From the NCBI GenBank assembly GCA_003254885.1, contig QANT01003046.1, positions 1-64,000 on the forward strand: a DNA stretch of 64,000 nt, given 5' to 3'. This DNA comes from Purshia tridentata (lineage: Eukaryota > Streptophyta > Magnoliopsida > Rosales > Rosaceae). Each line of letters starts with the position of its first letter. Position 1 is the stretch's first letter. Below the pieces are notes generated by a model. That model was not told where the DNA came from. It did no database searches and saw nothing but the letters and a program-made list of their open reading frames with translations. Of this stretch, positions 50,640 through 61,461 are shown one piece after another. The translations under genes were made by a program, and so were the position numbers.

Positions 50640-53600
50640 TCAGAAAATAAAGTCACTAAGCTGAATACGCTTGTCTTTCTGGGAACTCCTACTGATAATA
50701 TATGCACTGTCTTCCAAACCAGCATTCACACAGTTCATCCGATGCCTGCAGCATCAACAAGCCATAAAGAAGATCAATGACATGATATCGAAGCCATAAC
50801 GTAAAAAGCAGAAGATAACAGTACTAATATACTTACCAGTCAAAGTGATCTTCACAGCAAATAGAACCTGATATGATCGAAATCCCAGTGCCTTTCCTGC
50901 ACCACAAGTGCACATTTATCTATTAGACACCGATGGATCATTTTGTTTATAGGAAAATGAAAAATAAATATAAGCATTATGATCTTTTACGATTGTTTTG
51001 TTTTATCCTTTAACTTTTTAAATTCAAGTTAGTCTATCTTTTATTCATCTAATCCCTGAGATTCCATCCCTTGAACTTTTATTTAAGAAAACTCTCAAGA
51101 TTCCTCTTCTTTTTTTTTGTCTTTATTCTTTTGTATAAGTTTGTTAATTTTGAATGAATAAAAAAGAACATCAGTCCTTAAGTCTTTTTAATTTCAGGCC
51201 AAACCAAAGGTAGCAAGATGTAAATAACCCGAAATATAATTGAAAAATAAACAGCAATTCCAGTCACCCATTCCATACCAAGTTGCAGTATACATGTCAT
51301 AGAACTTATCAAAAGCTTTATCAAAACAGTACTGGCATGTCAAAAGATCCTTGATGTCAGTCACCTTGCATGTTAATTTACAACATTTCACCTGCACCAA
51401 TAAAATATAAATTACTAAACATCATAGGAAATAGCCACTGAATGATAGGAATCATAGGTCCTAACATGTACCAGGATTTTATGGTTTACCCTTAAATGCA
51501 TATATCATGATTTCAATCGTGAGTTACATAGTAGTTCTTTTCTTTTTACAAGGAAGCAAAAGTCAGTAAATAAATAATAACCAATGCAAGGTAAGAGGGA
51601 GTTATTCTACATTTGGGCCCACCACTTACATTAGTGTTTGTGATAACTATGAAGCCAGAGAGACTGCGTGTCCTCACAGCTTCCCAGAAGAAGATGGTAA
51701 AAGAAGCAAAACAAAAGCTTTAAAAGAATGGTTTGATTTACTCCCCTAAGCTCAGTGAAAGAAGTATATACTTATTCATGTTGTATGCTGTCCGCACTTA
51801 CATAAACTATTACAACAAGATCTTATACAAATTAAAATGTCAGCCTCAAACTATTGGACAGGTTAGTGTTTATACATCATCTCTTGCTTCTCTAAAAAAC
51901 TTAGGTAAACAGTGAGGCAAAGTACCCACCAGACGAGAGAGTTTATGAGAATAATAGTGTCGATGAGATGGATGCCTCTGTATATGCTCATTCAAATGAC
52001 CTGCACTGGAAATTATGATTATATGTCTATCAATGCTCTGGGTGCCGGAGCAAGAAATTTCAACATGAATGAAGATGTTCATCAATAAATATCTAGATTA
52101 ATTTGCAAGCCAATGGACAACATCCAACTACTATTTTTTTGAGAAGAACATCCAACTACTATTCACTCCCTTATGTTAATGTTATTTATGATGGATGTTC
52201 TTTTCCTCAAGTATTATTCACTCCCTTATGTTAACTTGCTTCTTTACCATTTGTTTTGTCCCATGAATGAATGGTACAAAAGCAACAAAAGATTCTACAG
52301 AACCATGTCAGAGCATAAAAACATATTAAGTGGTTGAAGTATTTATCTGAAGAGCATTTCTACTTTCAAACTGATTTGAAATGCAAGAAAAGCAAACAAC
52401 ACAACCTGATTCACAAATCATGAAAGATAAATTATAAATTCCATGCTAAAAATTTCAAAAGAAAAACATAATTCAAATAAATAGTCTACTCATCATGCAA
52501 TTTCGGTTGCAAACAGGTTCATCTGCTAATAATGATTATTGACATGCCAAAAAAGTTGTAACATTCGTGAAATGTATTATAAACTGGTAGCTGTAGATTA
52601 AGAAATGAAAATTACTCCATAAGTAAACTAAATATCAGTCTACAGAATAAAAAACTATACTGCTTACTTGTCACAGAGGGCAATGCTACAATCAAGGCAA
52701 GTGCCCAAAGTTAATGAGCTGTAGCATTCATTGCACCTTGCAGCTGACATGTTTTTGCCTATCTGGTGGCATCTGCATACACAAAACAGCCACAAAAGGG
52801 TTCAAGCAATAAATGCCAAAAGGGAAAGAAGGCAAAATAAGACAACTGTTTACAAAACTAAGATTCCAAACCTTCTGTACAATGCAAGAAGGTCAGCGGC
52901 TATTGAATTGGATTTGCTTTGGCCCAATCTCACCTAGACGAGACATAGATTTAATAAGTTATACCATCTCTTTTTCACTTCTTTTTCATTCATTACAAAG
53001 GCTAATCATGGCAGCAGTAAAGTGCAGGCTCATAGATATAACTAAAAATAATAATGAACCTGGTTACTTGTCAGTGCCAAACAATCTTGAGCAAGGTGTC
53101 CAGGCCTCTTACATTTCCAACTACACAGACAAATTCACAACTAAAGGTGAATAAAGAGCTAAAATGATCAGAAAATGTATTTTATACTTAATAAGTGCAT
53201 TTATTTAGAGAAATATAATGGCAGAAAAATCTATAATACCAGAAGTTGCCAGTGCATGGAATCAACATTAATGCCAGTTTTTACACTTCAGAAACTTAGA
53301 TGAACCACAAAAAAGATGTTTAACAACACAAATACCATTCATAAGTAGAAAGACTGGAGCTCTTCTTGGACCAGCGATTGCGTTCACAATCCCAAGTATC
53401 CTCACCCAAATCATGCATTGGTAAGGTACATTTGGGTCTAGATGAGGAGACATCTGGGCGTTGATTGCTTAAGGGCTTCTGAGAAAATAACAAGCGGGAG
53501 GGCTTCAGACTAACAGAAGCAATAAACTAAACATTAGAACAAACTTGTAAATTTGTAATGCTAAACACCTTCACAACTTTACGAGCTTCCAATAGCTCAG

Positions 53601-55550
53601 TTTTGCACTCCATGCTGCAGATGTCGTCATCGGTCTATTTCAATAGACAAACACTACTTAGTGTCTAGAGATAATCGTGCAGGGGGGACAAGGAGACTCA
53701 GTAAGTAGAAGTTTAAAAATATGTAATATGCAGATCACAAAACATCAGAGCCCACCTCGTCGCATATATATTCTCCATATCTACCACATATTACACAAAC
53801 AGGTTCTCCTGGATGAGGGAAACGTTGTTCACTTCTGCTCTTTACTCGATCAGATTCATCTATGTGACCTGAAAGAAGTATACCAAGAGAAGTACCATAA
53901 AAAAGTGCCAATCAATGAAGGCCTGGTTGATTAGCCACGTTAAAGTTATAAAAATAGTTATTTATTAGACAAAAACATCAATGAATGCATATGCTTTAGC
54001 TGATTCACCTAACCCAGTTAAATTTTGACACTATAGAAGAGACATTATCAGCAAACTCATGTATTTTTCTGCATTTCTTTATACAAGAATAACTAACCAG
54101 AATTTGGAGGATCCTGCTTCTCTTCAAATTCTGAAGAAGTACTTTCATCGCCTATATTTTCAAATTACAATGTATAAACATTGGCTGCAAAATCCAAAAA
54201 TCTAGCAGTTGACAAACTTCTACTAGTAGCAAGCAAAATCATAGACCAAAACCAAAGAATGGAGGAGTGAGAAGCAGAAAAAGTTGCCAAAGCTACCCTA
54301 AGCAAAAGTTGCCTCACTAGATAACGTAAAGCCAAAAAATAACTTACCAGTAAACGGTATCCAAAATTTAACAAAGTGGACATTCATGGTCACATGATGA
54401 ACCGTACCAGTACCAAGTTACCAGTATAATCACAAAGTTCCAAAAAGTTAAGTAAACGGTATCCAAAATTTAACAAAGTGGACATGCATGGTCACATGAT
54501 GAACCGTACCAGTACCAAGTTACCAGTATAAACACAAAGTTCCAAAAAGTTTGATAATAAGACGTGCATTTTTTTTTTTCTTTTTGCGTGTAAAGTTGAA
54601 TCCAACACCCCTTTGCCCTGGTCCACTTAAATGAAGAAAACCAACTAATCAATAACCTCAAATCATTTTACTATTTTACTACTAGTGATTTCCTTTTAAC
54701 ATTTCTTTTTTGGTTTCAATAAGTAAAATTAGTAAATTAATCGCCCTTGAACTCATTATCCATAAGTCAACCAAAACTGAACTGTAATCTCATCAAACTG
54801 CAAGTGAGCCTTAATCAATTCTAAAATTGCTGAAACTTCAACACAATAACACAAAACCACAAGAAATACTTACTTTCATATTGTACCAAATTCAAACACG
54901 AATTAGAAGCTCCCTGCGATCCCTGCCACATAAAGGAGCCGAAACCAAATCTCAAAATGCGACATTAATCAACTAAAATGCAAACAAATTAAACGGCAAC
55001 AACTTCAATTACCAAATCATCCGCAGTTAATTCTTCATAACCCTTCGTTGCACAAAGTTCTTTCCTGCTCATGCATTTCACAAACTAATTTAATAAGCAA
55101 TAAGTTAGAAAAAAAACAACAACAATTTGAATTTGATAAATGGCATTAAAAATTTAGAATCAGCTTTTGCCTTCTCTTGTCTATGTAGTCCTGGTGAGAC
55201 ATAGGTCCCTCTTTCTCTTCGATTTCAATTTCGAGGTTCGGACAACGAGTCGGAGGTGGTTTCGGATTGCGCTGGCGTTTACGACATGCCGTTTTGCCGT
55301 GCGCAGGTGGAGGCAGTTCTTCAACCGGTGAAGCATTGCCGGTGGCGACGTTGTAAGCTGAAAGTAGCGGAAATTGAGGTAAACAAACCAAAACGCAGCG
55401 TTTGGAGGTCTGTTTTGATCGATGAGAAAAAAAGAAGAAGGTAAACGGTGCCTACTGCGTACCTTTCAGGTTCTGAAGAACGGAGGAGAGACTGAGATCT
55501 TTCTTGTAAGTAATGGAAGGATTCTTGTAGAAATTTGTCCTCGTCCCCAT
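50640..55550 (-). CDS. HIT-type zinc finger protein with second Cys/His-rich domain
   Basis: Thirteen exons on the minus strand: 55550-55463, 55357-55171, 55064-55013, 54922-54874, 54151-54098, 53868-53756, 53634-53569, 53478-53330, 52772-52668, 52005-51930, 51391-51279, 50896-50837 and 50745-50640. The frame holds through all, giving 405 residues. A zf-HIT motif is at about 168-195: [20 protein letters not shown] with Cys 168, 171, 179, 187 and 191. A second zinc-finger-like, B-box-spaced array follows at Cys 266, 269, 278, 281 and 286, then His 291, 295 and 298, and a further Cys-rich stretch [10 protein letters not shown]...TCQYC. Proteins with zf-HIT act in chromatin-remodelling and snoRNP assembly; the role here is unknown. 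Intron 2 uses a GC donor. The exon 8 donor has two options, and only the downstream one keeps the frame open. Confidence 0.82.
52136..52146 (-). mobile_element. Ultra-short insertion in intron 9
   Basis: Eleven bases (T5 then GAGAAG) interrupt a perfect 17-base direct repeat, AACATCCAACTACTATT, at 52119-52135 and 52147-52163, within the intron between exons 9 and 10. Confidence 0.45.
54349..54551. repeat. 102-base tandem duplication in intron 4
   Basis: Two copies, 54349-54450 and 54451-54551, each starting AGTAAACGGTATCC and ending with TTCCAAAAAGTT, differ at about three positions, so the event is recent. It lies in the intron between exons 4 and 5 of the HIT zinc finger gene. Confidence 0.9.
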
Positions 55551-56014
55551 TTCTAGCTCTGCGTGTTTTGCAGAGTAACTAACATATAGAAGAGGTTTGG
55601 TGTTCGATGAAGAAGAAGAAGAAGAAGGGGGTGATGGGCAGGAAAGAATAGGCCCAAGAGAAAGTGATATTGGGCCTCTTTGAGATGGGCTCTCTGTGAT
55701 AGTCGGCTTAGAAGTAATGCAACTTGAAGGTCAAATGGAATTTTTTATTTTATTAATCAATTGTAATCTATAATATTTGAATTCCTGACATCTTCTAACA
55801 AATAGAGACCGTGTGTTATTTATTAAACCAAATGATTATCGATCATCGAGATATACTATTTGCTCACCGCTAAGCTCATCACAAAAAAGTAGTGGTAAAT
55901 ATTATCATTATATTAAGTGATAAATATGTGTTTGTTAAATGACACGTGTCAATCAGCTAACATAATGATGGTACTCACCGCTCATAAACAAAATATTTAT
56001 CTAATCAATAATAT

Positions 56015-56031
56015 ATCTTTTTTTTGTTAGA
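56015..56031 (-). mobile_element. Ultra-short insertion (Tn-GTTAGA)
   Basis: Seventeen bases interrupt a perfect 12-base direct repeat, AATCAATAATAT, at 56003-56014 and 56032-56043. The tail is a T tract followed by GTTAGA, a variant of the GGCC-type ends. Confidence 0.45.
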
Positions 56032-56098
56032 AATCAATAATATGATTAGTGAATATTATAACACTATTCTAAGGCGTGTTGGTATACCGTACTATACT

Positions 56099-56118
56099 TT
56101 TTTTTTTTGGCCACATTA
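56099..56118 (-). mobile_element. Ultra-short retroposon-like insertion (Tn-GGCCACA)
   Basis: Twenty bases, a T tract then GGCCACATTA, interrupt a 17-base direct repeat TATACCGTACTATACTT at 56082-56098 and 56119-56135 (one mismatch). Confidence 0.6.
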
Positions 56119-56398
56119 TATACCGTGCTATACTTAATTGTACATTAGCTTTGAATTGTATTAGGCACAAATTTAAAAGTTATTTGAAGCTTAAGTACTG
56201 TTAAAGAGCTCTAAACACTTCACATAGTAAAATACTGTAATTCATTTTAATTTAGTATAGTCAAATCAAGTCTAGTCTGACATATATAATGACCTCTATG
56301 ATTGCCCTTTTTTTTTGTTCCAATAAGATGTTTATGGTTTTCTTATGAATATCGTTATGATAATTGAACATAGTTTTAAATTTTTAATGAAAAGAAAG

Positions 56399-56872
56399 CT
56401 TAATAGTCATTTTATCCTATCTACATATCGAGCGTTAAATTGATTTGTAAATTAAAATTTTGATTAATTTAAACAGGTCAACATGGCCCATTTCGTCATT
56501 TCTTAAGATTTCATTTATATTTTCATCCAAAAATATGTCACGGGCCATGCACATGAGAGTAAAAATGAATAATTTTATGCCCAAACTTAGGGTAAATGGC
56601 CATTATACCTAAAATAAAATAAAAAGTTGAAAAATAAATAGTTATTAATGTTTTTTCACCTTTTTAGTTTATTTTAGACCTAATAGTCATTTTATCCTCA
56701 CTTACATGGCACCAACATGTGTTTGGACATAAATATTGATGGAATTTTGATGGAATGGACCATATTGGTCATTTAAAAGTTATAACTTACAATGCAAATT
56801 AAACAAAATTTTAGTTTAGGACAATTTAACACCCGTACCATAATTGATAGAGCAAAATGACTATTAACCTTT
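56399..56872. mobile_element. Non-coding TIR element with 8-base target repeats
   Basis: The left end CTTAATAGTCATTTTATCC is mirrored by the right end GCAAAATGACTATTAACC. AAAGAAAG stands directly outside both ends (56391-56398 and 56873-56880). An internal third copy of TAATAGTCATTTTATCC lies near 56687, suggesting a nested or rearranged element. An 8-base duplication would suit hAT, and a 9-base one a Mutator-like element. Confidence 0.6.
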
Positions 56873-57457
56873 AAAGAAAGGTAAGATCAACAAAAAGAAA
56901 ATTCAATACAATAGAATCAAAATCGTCACATTTGGATTGCAATGACCATTTAAAGGTTTGATTAATGAATTACATGAAAGATAATCATATTTTTTGTCAT
57001 CAACGATAATTCTTAACATGAAAGACATCTCCTTATTCATTTATTTTGATAGAGTAGATCATTCAATTCTATGTTCCCATTCTTAATTACTCATTGTGAT
57101 CCTAAATCAAAGGTCAAATCAATTAATGACGGTTGAATACTAAAATAAGCTTAAACCACTCCACTCGACTCCACTACAAAGGCTAAAATACAAACAGCCT
57201 TAACCTGCTCTCTAACAAGTAAAAACCAAACTATAAAAAAACATATTCAAATGCATCCAACATTCTTCCACACTCAAATGTCAATTATTAATGAATCCAT
57301 GTAAACAGTGTCACCATACTAAAGCATTTGATAACCAAGTCAACCTGAAACTCTTGATCACATAAGTAACATTCAGCAACAAAATCAGAACATATCAAAG
57401 CTCTCTTCCAAGAGAATATAAGAAATTTTTATATAAACAGAGAGATTGAGCAAGAAG

Positions 57458-59758
57458 ATGGGTGGCTGTGACATAAATGGGAATCTGCATGAGGAAAAGT
57501 TCAGCACGCCGATGCCTTGGATTGGAATCTATGTAGCAGCAGCATCTCTGGCCTGCCTTATTGCTATGGCTGCAGATGTAATCCTTGGCATCAGGCACCG
57601 TAAACTCTGGTTCCCTTGCAAGTTCTTCTCCATTAATGCCACTTCGTTGACCTTGATAAGCATAGTAGTTAAACTTTCAGTAGATTTAAACACTCCCATG
57701 CCTAGCCGCCAGGACCAGCTTGCAAAGCTCAGCAGCTCAGTCTTGATCTGCACAGCAATGGGCAACTCCATGCCTTCTCTTGGAGCTATGGAGAATGAAG
57801 AAATGTTCATGAATGTGATTGCTTTGGGAATATTGGTCATAACCCTTATAGTGAATGTTTGCATCCAGTTAGCTACTGGTGCAATCTTTGTTTTCTGGAA
57901 GGAACATGCTGCAGTCATGTTTATTATGCTTGTTTTGCTCATCATGATGGTTTTTTCTTCTCTATCTGTTCCCACCACTAAACGTTGGTTGGAAAAAAGT
58001 TACAAAAAAAAGTACCAATTGGCTCTTAAAGAAGGCTCAGATAAAATAAGAGAGGTTGGGCAACTCAGAGAGGCATTGACTAAGCATTGGGTTATGGCTC
58101 ACACCTCTAGCCCCCAATTCGTGATGGGCCGTTCTGTGACGTGCACTGCTTCTGGAGCATTCTGTCTTTTGGGCGCCATGATTTTGGTGGAAGCCATTTT
58201 GAGAACATACTTGATGCCGTGGTTGTTTAAGTTCTGCAGCGGCGAGTCTGACTACAAGTTTTCGACCACTTTGATTCTTTTTACACAGGCTATTGCAGTT
58301 GGAGTTGGTACTATTGCTCCAGCATTTAGGTGGTTCATAGCCATAAATTTTAAGTGCCCAAAAAGAGGAAACATAAGCTACAAAAAAGAACTAGAAATCG
58401 AAAGGTACTGGATCGAGGGACTAGTAGAGTGGAAAAAGCGTCCACTACCTTTAAGAATCCAAAATAGGCACTGCAGGAAAATTGCTCATGAGACAAGGAA
58501 CAAACTTCTTGACTTATGCATTGGGATGCAGAAAGGGATTGTTTTAGCGAGCAAAGTGATTCGATTCATTTCCATTATCTTGGTGAGTCGATTCTTTTTA
58601 TTCTGGGACTGTTGCAAAGAGTTGAAGAAGAAGTTCGAGTTCAAAAGTACTGGTTTAGGCAATGACACAGGACCTGAGTCAAGAACAAACCCAAGGCAAG
58701 ATCTTAGCTTTTATGTGCTGCATCTTCAAGGTGAGGATGCACTGGTTCATTTCATGATGAAAGCAAATTGTGATGCTACTGAGCATTGGTTTCAGAAGGG
58801 AAAGAGAGTTGAGCCCAAATACCTCATTGAACTGTTGGAAAAATCAACAGTCTCACAAGGGTTCAAAGGAGTAGCAGAGTTTGACAGTCACCAAGTCCCT
58901 TCTCTAGACTCTGATGGTCAAGAACCTCCAAATTGTTGGGCTCTTCCTGTTGTAACACTAACAAGCATTGCTCTTGCACTCCCAAACATCAGCAGTGGTC
59001 TAATCAAAACCTTGATATGTGGTGTGAACCAAGGACTCATGTACATCAATGCCATTGAAAAACACATGGATAGCAAAGGAGATCTCACCAACATCAGAAA
59101 GGCAGCAAACAGGGTGTGGCTAAAAGTTGATCTCTATAACACATGGCTAAATGTGGACCTCAGTAAACTGTCATCACTTCAAAGAAAGAGCCCAAAAGAA
59201 ATACTTGAAGAACTTGCTGAAACCGCAGAATCCATGTTTAAAGAAGCTAAAAAGAAGCAGATTGCTATGAAATCATGTTTCAGAGATGGCCCTTCAAAAT
59301 GGTCTGTCAAGGAATTGGCTGCTAACTCCATGTACAGAATAAGCCAAACCATTCTGCTCAATTATCAAACAGGTGATGAGCAGACACTATTTGAAGTACT
59401 GGTTGTCATGATCACTGACATAATGGGTGCTTGTCTCACTAATATACAGCAAGTTGTGTCCATGAAGTGTTTTAACAGCACAATTGAAAAGAGGGAAGAG
59501 AATGTGAGGCATGCAGTTTACATTCTTGGCAAAACTGAGAGGGTTCTTAACATTGTGGACCAGGGAATTCCTTCAAACTTGGAACCTCACCAAATGGCAT
59601 GCATTGATGAGTGGCGTTTGTGGCACAAACAGAAGACCCCTTTTGGCTTGCTGCCTTCATTTCGATCAGAGACTGACATATGCTCTTCTGGTTCAAGTGA
59701 TCAATTCTGCATGTCCATCGACTTGAGCTCACACGCGCGGAGTTTACACCAGAGGTAG
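57458..59758 (+). CDS. Plant multi-pass membrane protein, unknown function (copy 1)
   Basis: An intronless gene of 766 residues, starting at MGGCDINGNL (the first ATG; an upstream in-frame TTG is not a start). It belongs to a plant-specific family with no known function. The N-terminal half is strongly hydrophobic, with likely membrane spans at about 21-44, 57-76, 117-139, 151-171, 232-258, 275-297 and 372-392. The C-terminal half (about 400-766) is soluble, mostly helical, and contains conserved blocks such as PNCWALPVVTL and KELAANSMYRISQTILLNY. Its tandem paralogue lies 4 kb downstream and shares leader and 3' UTR blocks. The expressed tissue or partners cannot be told from the sequence. 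Confidence 0.85.
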   Translation: MGGCDINGNLHEEKFSTPMPWIGIYVAAASLACLIAMAADVILGIRHRKLWFPCKFFSINATSLTLISIVVKLSVDLNTPMPSRQDQLAKLSSSVLICTAMGNSMPSLGAMENEEMFMNVIALGILVITLIVNVCIQLATGAIFVFWKEHAAVMFIMLVLLIMMVFSSLSVPTTKRWLEKSYKKKYQLALKEGSDKIREVGQLREALTKHWVMAHTSSPQFVMGRSVTCTASGAFCLLGAMILVEAILRTYLMPWLFKFCSGESDYKFSTTLILFTQAIAVGVGTIAPAFRWFIAINFKCPKRGNISYKKELEIERYWIEGLVEWKKRPLPLRIQNRHCRKIAHETRNKLLDLCIGMQKGIVLASKVIRFISIILVSRFFLFWDCCKELKKKFEFKSTGLGNDTGPESRTNPRQDLSFYVLHLQGEDALVHFMMKANCDATEHWFQKGKRVEPKYLIELLEKSTVSQGFKGVAEFDSHQVPSLDSDGQEPPNCWALPVVTLTSIALALPNISSGLIKTLICGVNQGLMYINAIEKHMDSKGDLTNIRKAANRVWLKVDLYNTWLNVDLSKLSSLQRKSPKEILEELAETAESMFKEAKKKQIAMKSCFRDGPSKWSVKELAANSMYRISQTILLNYQTGDEQTLFEVLVVMITDIMGACLTNIQQVVSMKCFNSTIEKREENVRHAVYILGKTERVLNIVDQGIPSNLEPHQMACIDEWRLWHKQKTPFGLLPSFRSETDICSSGSSDQFCMSIDLSSHARSLHQR

Positions 59759-61461
59759 CTTGATTCACAAGTTAGTCCAAAACCTAGTTTAAACCACTTT
59801 GAATGCTTCATATATGATATTTTTGTGGATATTTGCAACTAGTGTAAATATGTAATAGAGATTTTTATCTAGCAGAAAAACTACATCATAACTAGACTAA
59901 CTTATTATTATGGCCTTGTCCGAATTTTTTACTCCATAAAAGTAGTGAGTACGTCTTTAATTTAATTATTTATTTGTATATGCATGCGACATGGCTCTCA
60001 TTTAACTATAAGGAATTTTGTTTGCTAAATAACTTTTAATAAACTCAAAATGTTTATTAAAATTTTACTCATGTTATTACTTGAAATCCCATGTATATAT
60101 AATGATCTTCTTCCATAACTTGGATCTGCAATCGAACGTGATTTATCATTCTGTATATGATATTTATTTGGTATATGAGCTATGTGGTTTATATCATATG
60201 ATGAGTACATTGCAACACACTCAATATCTTTACTATATTGATAGCATATATATAAGTTTTTATAACAGATTCGCAAAATCTCGAAAATGATTCGAGCTTC
60301 TATATTAAGATTGTCTCACTTACGTTTAGTTTTTTCTTTCCCAGATAGCAGCATAAATTCGGAGATTGGGCCACTAGCATAAATAATTGAAGCATTGATC
60401 TTCAGCCTCATCTAGATATTGTCTCTCTCTTTGGTTATCACTAAGTTTATATTACCATGTGTGTAAGCTTTTTGAACGGAATTGGTATGTATAAGCTGTC
60501 AAACCCATATAAGTTCTACATAATTAAGCTTTAAACTCTGGTTGATGAATGATTTTGACTCTATAAGACTTTATTTGTGAGGCATATTTGTAATGGAATA
60601 TATAATATATGGAAGACGAGAGGTCCCATCATAGTTTGGTTTGGTTTCTTTCTTACAGAATTAAAAGTAATATTTTCTTGGAATTCAGATATTTTCTATG
60701 CTTGTTTATGCTTGAATTTTAAATAATTAAAAAGTAAGTATTTTGATAAATAAATTAGACTGTCGGTTTTCCAATAGAAGTTAATAGCTTCAAGAACTAC
60801 CCTTTGTGTTACAAGTGTAAGAGGACAGAGTGGAAGTTGGTTGTGAAACCTAATTGATTAACCCACACAGTTACCTTGGATTTCAAAGTGGAATACATCT
60901 GAGGTCAGCCCTGTAACTTCTTTTATAGATATTGCCCAATACATTACCCAGCTACTAATAAAACACAAGAATCAGAAGGAGAGTTGAGCTGACAGGGCCC
61001 AACACCAATTTCATCATTGAATCCAAGATGTAGAGATCTATGCTCTCATTCTTTAATCTTTACTCATTGTGGTTGAAATGAAGGCATGCTTGGTGACGGA
61101 ATCACACACGTCAGCCATCATTAATATATTATATACAAGCAAGATGCGTATTACCCAAACTGCAGCACTTGACTGCAATGTGTAAAAGACAAAAAAGCTA
61201 AACCTGGTCTCAACAAGAAGTCCAACCAATAGATGATAGGAAGAAAAAGAATCATTCTTATTCATGCATGATTCAACATTCAACATTGTCCAAAATGAGT
61301 CAAAAAGTAATGAAGGCATATATGTAACATATCAAGCATTTACAACCAAGTGGACCTGCAATTCTTGACTACTGACCAGATAACATTCAGCAGCACAAGC
61401 AGACGAGAAACCTCCCACCCAAGAAAAGGTCACCTGAGAAAAGAGTGAGAGATTGAGAAAG
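59759..61461. other. Spacer between the tandem paralogues
   Basis: AT-rich, no gene supported. The first 130 bases (3' UTR of copy 1) and the last 85 bases (leader of copy 2) have matching segments in the other copy, marking the duplicated unit. Confidence 0.55.

Larger units (their letters stand above)
55551..57457. other. Intergenic, repeat-rich
   Basis: No gene is supported. It holds two ultra-short insertions (56015-56031 and 56099-56118) and a TIR element (56399-56872). A DNA stretch at about 55860-56000 resembles dispersed plant repeats but has no clear borders. The last 100 bases form the 5' leader of the membrane protein gene. Confidence 0.5.
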